Below, one piece after another: positions 4,412-8,415 of a stretch of DNA of 8,415 nt (positions are counted from its first letter, which is position 1; each line of letters begins with the position of its first letter). A model generated the notes under the pieces. The model ran no database searches. It was not told where the DNA came from and saw nothing but the letters and a program-made list of their open reading frames with translations. A program made the position numbers and the translations under genes. The DNA is taken from NCBI GenBank assembly GCA_964448935.1, contig CAYVBE010000183.1, forward strand, positions 1-8,415. Direction: 5' to 3'. Source of the DNA: CAYVBE01 sp964448935. GTDB lineage: Bacteria > Planctomycetota > Brocadiia > SM23-32.

Positions 4412-5986
4412 ATGAAGCTCAATCTCACATGGCTGGTTTTGGTTTCAGTGCTGACTCTCAAACTGTCCGGCGCGTGGGCTGCGCAGGTCACAGCCTGGGA
4501 ACGGGACGCACTGCAATGGGAGACCATCGAGTGGACGCTGGATAATTCTGCGTGGGAGGGGAATCCGTTCGATGTCGAGGCAACGGTTGCCTTTGAACAT
4601 GCCGAGAGCGGCGAGCGACACGTGACCGGCATGTTCCACGATGGCGGGGAAACGTGGAAGTTTCGGTTCACGGGCACGCGCCCGGGTGTCTGGAACTTCC
4701 GGTCATCCAGCGAGGAATCCGACCTGAACGGCATTGAGGGGCGCGTGAACGTCGCGCCAAACCCGGACGGTGTCGGGTTCATGGTGACGGATGGGAGCAA
4801 GTGGTGTCGCCAGGTTGGCGTCGAGGGACAGAAGCAGGCATTTGTGCCGCAGTTAGTCATGTACACCGATGATCTACGGGACCTCCGGCAGAATCCGGAG
4901 CGGGTTGACCGCGACATACGAAACTTCCTCGGCCGGCACGGTTTCACCGGGCTTCACGTGCCCAGCATCGCCGGCAGGTGGTTCGACATCACTTCCGGGC
5001 CGCAGGTGACGAAGGAGATGCGGAACCCGGACCCGCGGACCTTCGAAGTTCTGGAAGATCTGGTGTCCCGCGTCCACAAAGCCGGAGGAGTCGTCCACAT
5101 CTGGCCCTGGGGCGACCGGCAGCGGCGGTGGACGCCCACCGAACTGCAAGGCGGCGCAAACGGTCCGGTGGACCGGCGCCTGCAGCGCTACATCGCGGCC
5201 CGCCTCGGCCCGATGCCCGGATGGTCCATGGGTTACGGCTTTGACTTGCAGGAATGGGCCGGCGGGGAGCTCGTAAAGACGTGGCACGACTACGTGCACA
5301 GTCACATGGGCTGGTTCCACTTCTTGGGCGGCCGCGCCGGAGGACCGACGCGCGGCGGGGATCATTCCGCACACGTGGACTTCAACCGCCCGCTCGATTA
5401 CGCCGGCTATCAGCACTGGCAACCGGGCTATGAAGTCTATGTAGCGGCCCTTGAAGCAATTCCGGGCAAGCCGGCAATGTCTGAGGACAGGTTTCGCATC
5501 CGGGGGAAATATCCCAACAAGGACTACACCGAGGAGCTGACCCGGAGGGGCCTTTATGATTCCACGATGGCCGGTGGGGTGGCCAATATCTGGGGCTACC
5601 TCAAGAAACCGGACGGCGGCTACGAGAGCGGGGGCATGTCCTTCGACTATCCCCACCCCGAATGGATCAAGACATACTCGACCTTTTTCTTCGGCCGCGG
5701 GCGTTTCGTGGCACAGATGGAGAGGGCCAATGAGCTGACCGATGGCTGCTGCCTGAAGGCGTCGGGGGGCGCGCATTATACTCTCTATAAGGAGGACGCC
5801 GACTCGGTACGCGTTGACCTGTCCGGCGCACCGATCGCGCTGCCGGCCGTCGCCGTTGACACACTCAGACCCTATAAAGAGATTTCGTTGGGCGAGTTGC
5901 CGGCGCAGGAGCAAGTCGTGGCGCTGCCCCGGAAGTCCGACTGGGCCATAGCCGTCGGCACGGCGTGGGACAGCATCGCTCCCTGA
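4412..5986 (+). CDS. Secreted DUF5060-containing glycoside hydrolase-like protein
   Basis: The product has 524 residues. The ATG at 4412 is chosen because it starts a typical signal peptide: Lys2, a hydrophobic core at 5-19, and an Ala-Trp-Ala cleavage site after residue 23. The frame opens earlier, at a TTG at 4319, but that extension would bury the signal. There is no clear Shine-Dalgarno sequence. Residues ~30-115 look like the beta-sandwich DUF5060 domain (ETIEWTL near the start, GxWxFR near 92-97). Residues ~118-432 form a predicted TIM barrel of the DUF4038/GH140-like kind, with candidate catalytic acids Glu281 (FDLQEW) and Glu358 (MSEDRF) at the ends of two strands. Residues ~440-520 are a small beta-rich C-terminal domain like those at the end of DUF4038 proteins. 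It probably cleaves a plant or algal glycoside outside the cytoplasm; the substrate is unknown. It converges on another large glycosidase gene. Confidence 0.85.
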   Translation: MKLNLTWLVLVSVLTLKLSGAWAAQVTAWERDALQWETIEWTLDNSAWEGNPFDVEATVAFEHAESGERHVTGMFHDGGETWKFRFTGTRPGVWNFRSSSEESDLNGIEGRVNVAPNPDGVGFMVTDGSKWCRQVGVEGQKQAFVPQLVMYTDDLRDLRQNPERVDRDIRNFLGRHGFTGLHVPSIAGRWFDITSGPQVTKEMRNPDPRTFEVLEDLVSRVHKAGGVVHIWPWGDRQRRWTPTELQGGANGPVDRRLQRYIAARLGPMPGWSMGYGFDLQEWAGGELVKTWHDYVHSHMGWFHFLGGRAGGPTRGGDHSAHVDFNRPLDYAGYQHWQPGYEVYVAALEAIPGKPAMSEDRFRIRGKYPNKDYTEELTRRGLYDSTMAGGVANIWGYLKKPDGGYESGGMSFDYPHPEWIKTYSTFFFGRGRFVAQMERANELTDGCCLKASGGAHYTLYKEDADSVRVDLSGAPIALPAVAVDTLRPYKEISLGELPAQEQVVALPRKSDWAIAVGTAWDSIAP

Positions 5987-6012
5987 CAGGCCAGAGCCGC
6001 CGGCACAGGCAG

Positions 6013-6026
6013 CCCGGCCGGCCGGG
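6013..6026. terminator. GC palindrome between convergent genes, possible bidirectional terminator
   Basis: CCCGGCCGGCCGGG is a perfect 14-bp palindrome within the 47-bp gap between two convergent genes. It could fold into a 5-bp CCCGG/CCGGG stem with a CCGG loop. There is no T-run on either side, so termination is suggested only by position. Confidence 0.3.
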
Positions 6027-6033
6027 GCGTGCG

Positions 6034-8415
6034 TCACTCGGCGCGGAGAATCCACCAGAGGGTCTCGTCTTCCGCGCGAAGGAGCGCTGTAAAGGCACCG
6101 TTGCTCTTCTCCAGCGGCACGGCCGCGCCCTCGGTGCCGTCGCCCCTCAGCGGGGACAGCGCCATCGAGTCGGCGCGGGAACGCACGGCGATGCTGCCGG
6201 TCACCGGCTCGGCCACGATCCTGGCGTTCCACTGCTGCGGGCCCACGGCCGCCGTCCGGGCGGCGCTGGAGATGAGCAGTCTGCCGGAGCGGCCGATCGG
6301 CTGTCCGTCCAGGCTGCTGACAATGACCGTGGCTTTGGGGGTGTTAACCTTCAGGCTCACGTCCGAGAGCGCGACCTCCCGCTGCTCACCCAGCCAGCCG
6401 GACGCGCCCTGGCTGCCGGGCGTGTCTATGGTGAAGACGCCCCGCGCCCAGTCGCGGCGCAGCTCGCCCGTATCGCTCTCCACGAACTCGGCGTCCTCCG
6501 GCAGGAAGCTCCGGTTCAGGTCGGTGAACGTCACGGTGTCGTCCGGCACGGCCGTCGGCTCCATCCAGGGCATCTCCCGGACCGCCTCCCAGGCCACGCG
6601 CAGGCCGTGCTGAAGCTGGAGCGTGCGAAAGGCGGCGGTGTCGCCGGCGGCTTCCATGATGGCGTTGTCGCGGCCGACTCTGGCCACGTAGAGCCGGCGT
6701 GCGGGGCTCACGTCGCGGCGGTAGAGCAGCGCGGCGGCGGGATACAGGCTGATGATGGCCGGGTGCTTGTAGCCGTTGTTGAGGTAGCCGCCGTAGCGCA
6801 TGTCGTCGAGCTGGTCCTGCGAGTAGGCGAACAGCATGGGAGCGTCTATGCCCTGGAAGGCGGACAGAGCGGCCGCATACAGGGGCACCGTGAAGGGGTC
6901 GCGCGTCTCACGGCGGTCGCTGGCGTTATACTCCGATATCGCCAGCGGCATGTCGGCCACGTTGGACCGCACGATGCGGGTGAAGGCGTTGCCCTTATAG
7001 GCGGGATGGCTGGAGATGAAACCGCCGGGTTCGTAGCCGTGCGTGTCAATCATGTCCCCGGCGGTCAGCGCGGGCAGGCAGTAGAGCGCCTGGCCGCCCC
7101 ATATATGGCCGCCGGTGACGGACACCTTGACGCCGAGTCCGTGCAGGTGGTCAATCATCTCGCGGTACCAGGCTGCCTCCTCGGTGTTCAGGAACAGCTT
7201 GTTGGTGCCGGGCAGCCAGAACCTGCTGGTCTCGGCGCGGTCGAGCCCCCATTTCTCGCAGAACTCCGCCACGCGCTCCTGCATTTTAGCGTGGTGAATG
7301 GGATTGTTCTTATCGGCGTTGAACCGGTTGCCGAAGTGCGAGGTCAGGTCGTTCTCGTTGACCAGCATCATCCCCATCACCGCCGGGTCGTCCGCCAGGG
7401 CCAACCCGGTGTAGGGGTTCTCCGTGGTGAGCAGTTCCTCGTTGAACTTCTTGATCAGCTCGGTGAGCCGCTCGTTGATATAAGTGAATCCCTTGGCTTC
7501 GGATACGTCCTTGCCGTCGGCGATCTCGTCCCACCCCGGAATGTCGTCGCCGCGCTTATAGGGGCGCCCGGTGTGCAGGTCAATCCAGACGTAAATGCCC
7601 TGGTCGCGGAGGCACTTGATCCAGTAGAAGTAGCTGTCGAGGGCCTCCGGATCTATGCGCTGCGAGGTGGGGCCGTCGGCGATGAGGCACTTCTTGACCC
7701 AGCGCTTGGAATCGTGGTGGTGCAGGCGGACCAGGTTGAAGCCCAGGGCCGCGATGCGCCGCGCGTGATCCTCGATGATGCGTTTGCCTTCTTCCGGGTT
7801 GGTGGCCTTCACGAAGATGGAGTATGCCTGGATGTTGCAGCCCCAGAAGCGCGCGGGCGTTCCGCCCTCGAAGACGAACCGTCCGCCGTCGGCCCGCACG
7901 AAGCCGTGTTGGCCGGCCGGCTTCTCGTTCATGTCGCTCAGGTCCACGAAGGGCTCGTAGAGTGCCAGGGGGTTTTCCATCCACTCCTCGGTGTTCGCCT
8001 CGCCGTAGCGCTCGTCCTGGGAGCGCGCCCCTTCCGGCAGGGAGACGGTCATGGTGTACTCTTCCTCTCCCTTGTGCAGGTCGCCGCTGTAGAAAAACGT
8101 GCGGATGGTGTTCTTGCGTCCCTGTTCGAAGAAGACGCGCTCCACGGCCGGCTCGAAGGTCACCGTGACCGCGTCCTCATCGGTCACCTGCCAACGCCAG
8201 CCCGTGTTGTCGGGCAGTAGTTGCGGGTCGCGCCCCGTCGTGGCGGCCGGCAGGTTCAGTTGCCACTCAAAGCCGCCCCCGTTGGCCCCCGGCACGTCGC
8301 GGTTAGCGTCCCAGCCGAGGGTGAACACCAGGTCGTGCCCGCGCCGCACCACCTCCTTGGTCAGCCGCAGGCCCAGCTTCTCGCTCTCCAGCCGCCAGAC
8401 GCCGTCCTCGTCGCG
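6034..8415 (-). CDS. Large clan GH-A-like glycoside hydrolase (GH5-like), N-terminus outside window
   Basis: The frame is open from the right edge of the window to a TGA at 6034-6036, giving 793 visible residues. A GTG at 8352 is in frame, but the coding pattern continues upstream, so the true start lies outside and a signal peptide cannot be checked. Visible residues 1-~185 look like a beta-rich N-terminal domain. Residues ~185-530 look like a TIM barrel beginning with RFWGCN, a phrase common in cellulase-family glycosyl hydrolases, with VRLHHHD near 229-235 and IDLHTG near 278-283. Glu354 in VNEND (codon 7354-7356) fits the acid/base of an Asn-Glu pair, and Glu495 in AISEYN (codon 6931-6933) fits the nucleophile. 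Residues ~575-793 appear to be C-terminal beta-sandwich material. The likely role is hydrolysis of a polysaccharide or oligosaccharide outside the cytoplasm. The exact GH family and substrate cannot be named. Confidence 0.85.
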   Translation of the reverse strand, partial: RDEDGVWRLESEKLGLRLTKEVVRRGHDLVFTLGWDANRDVPGANGGGFEWQLNLPAATTGRDPQLLPDNTGWRWQVTDEDAVTVTFEPAVERVFFEQGRKNTIRTFFYSGDLHKGEEEYTMTVSLPEGARSQDERYGEANTEEWMENPLALYEPFVDLSDMNEKPAGQHGFVRADGGRFVFEGGTPARFWGCNIQAYSIFVKATNPEEGKRIIEDHARRIAALGFNLVRLHHHDSKRWVKKCLIADGPTSQRIDPEALDSYFYWIKCLRDQGIYVWIDLHTGRPYKRGDDIPGWDEIADGKDVSEAKGFTYINERLTELIKKFNEELLTTENPYTGLALADDPAVMGMMLVNENDLTSHFGNRFNADKNNPIHHAKMQERVAEFCEKWGLDRAETSRFWLPGTNKLFLNTEEAAWYREMIDHLHGLGVKVSVTGGHIWGGQALYCLPALTAGDMIDTHGYEPGGFISSHPAYKGNAFTRIVRSNVADMPLAISEYNASDRRETRDPFTVPLYAAALSAFQGIDAPMLFAYSQDQLDDMRYGGYLNNGYKHPAIISLYPAAALLYRRDVSPARRLYVARVGRDNAIMEAAGDTAAFRTLQLQHGLRVAWEAVREMPWMEPTAVPDDTVTFTDLNRSFLPEDAEFVESDTGELRRDWARGVFTIDTPGSQGASGWLGEQREVALSDVSLKVNTPKATVIVSSLDGQPIGRSGRLLISSAARTAAVGPQQWNARIVAEPVTGSIAVRSRADSMALSPLRGDGTEGAAVPLEKSNGAFTALLRAEDETLWWILRAE

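Noticed and set aside
4874..6232. 452-codon minus-strand frame over the DUF5060 gene
   Set aside because: Antisense shadow that crosses two real genes; the plus frame has a signal peptide and domain motifs.
5965..8220. 751-codon open frame on the plus strand
   Set aside because: It lies entirely antisense to the GH5-like gene, is rich in Val, Gly, His and Arg as expected for a mirror of GC-rich coding sequence, and shows no domain or RBS. The minus-strand protein has coherent catalytic motifs.
1..8415. CRISPR array, tRNA, rRNA, insertion sequence or phage genes
   Set aside because: No regularly spaced repeats, cloverleaf, rRNA-like segment, transposase motif or terminal inverted repeats were seen on reading both strands.

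Overview
This is a GC-rich bacterial window with six well-supported genes and one weaker small gene. The gene set is a Cam-type gamma carbonic anhydrase, aromatic amino-acid biosynthesis, a C45 acyltransferase-like enzyme and two large sugar-active proteins, one with a DUF5060-like N-terminus. It resembles genomes of free-living polysaccharide degraders in or near the Planctomycetes-Verrucomicrobia-Lentisphaerae or Hydrogenedentota-type lineages. That placement is an inference from gene content; no rRNA or marker phylogeny was possible here.

Left part (1-1229). The window opens inside an unrecognised plus-strand gene, of which only a charged C-terminus is visible, ending at 272. A non-coding stretch follows (273-482) with short GC-rich repeats and a small perfect hairpin. 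It leads to a short lipoprotein-like ORF (483-695) with an excellent ribosome binding site but no credible mature domain. The tail of that ORF overlaps, tail to tail, a gamma-class carbonic anhydrase on the minus strand (678-1229).

Middle (1265-4148, all minus strand). The carbonic anhydrase lies 35 bp behind an unusual single ORF that fuses a shikimate-kinase-like domain (residues 1-178) to a complete chorismate synthase (179-539). These two genes look like one operon, with a plausible sigma70-type promoter and a GC hairpin at the predicted 5' end of the message. Further upstream is a separately promoted C45-family (Ntn-hydrolase, penicillin acyltransferase-like) enzyme with a near-consensus promoter, TTGGCA-N17-TATAAT.

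Right part (4149-8415). A 263-bp divergent intergenic region separates the C45 gene from a secreted DUF5060/TIM-barrel glycoside hydrolase-like gene on the plus strand (4412-5986). A second, larger clan GH-A-like glycosidase, cut by the window edge, converges on it from the minus strand (8415-6034). Both carry two candidate catalytic glutamates. They suggest an extracytoplasmic carbohydrate-degrading locus next to housekeeping aromatic biosynthesis.

The most unusual item is the shikimate kinase-chorismate synthase fusion. It joins two non-consecutive pathway steps, and its kinase half appears to have lost several residues normally needed for shikimate and ATP handling.
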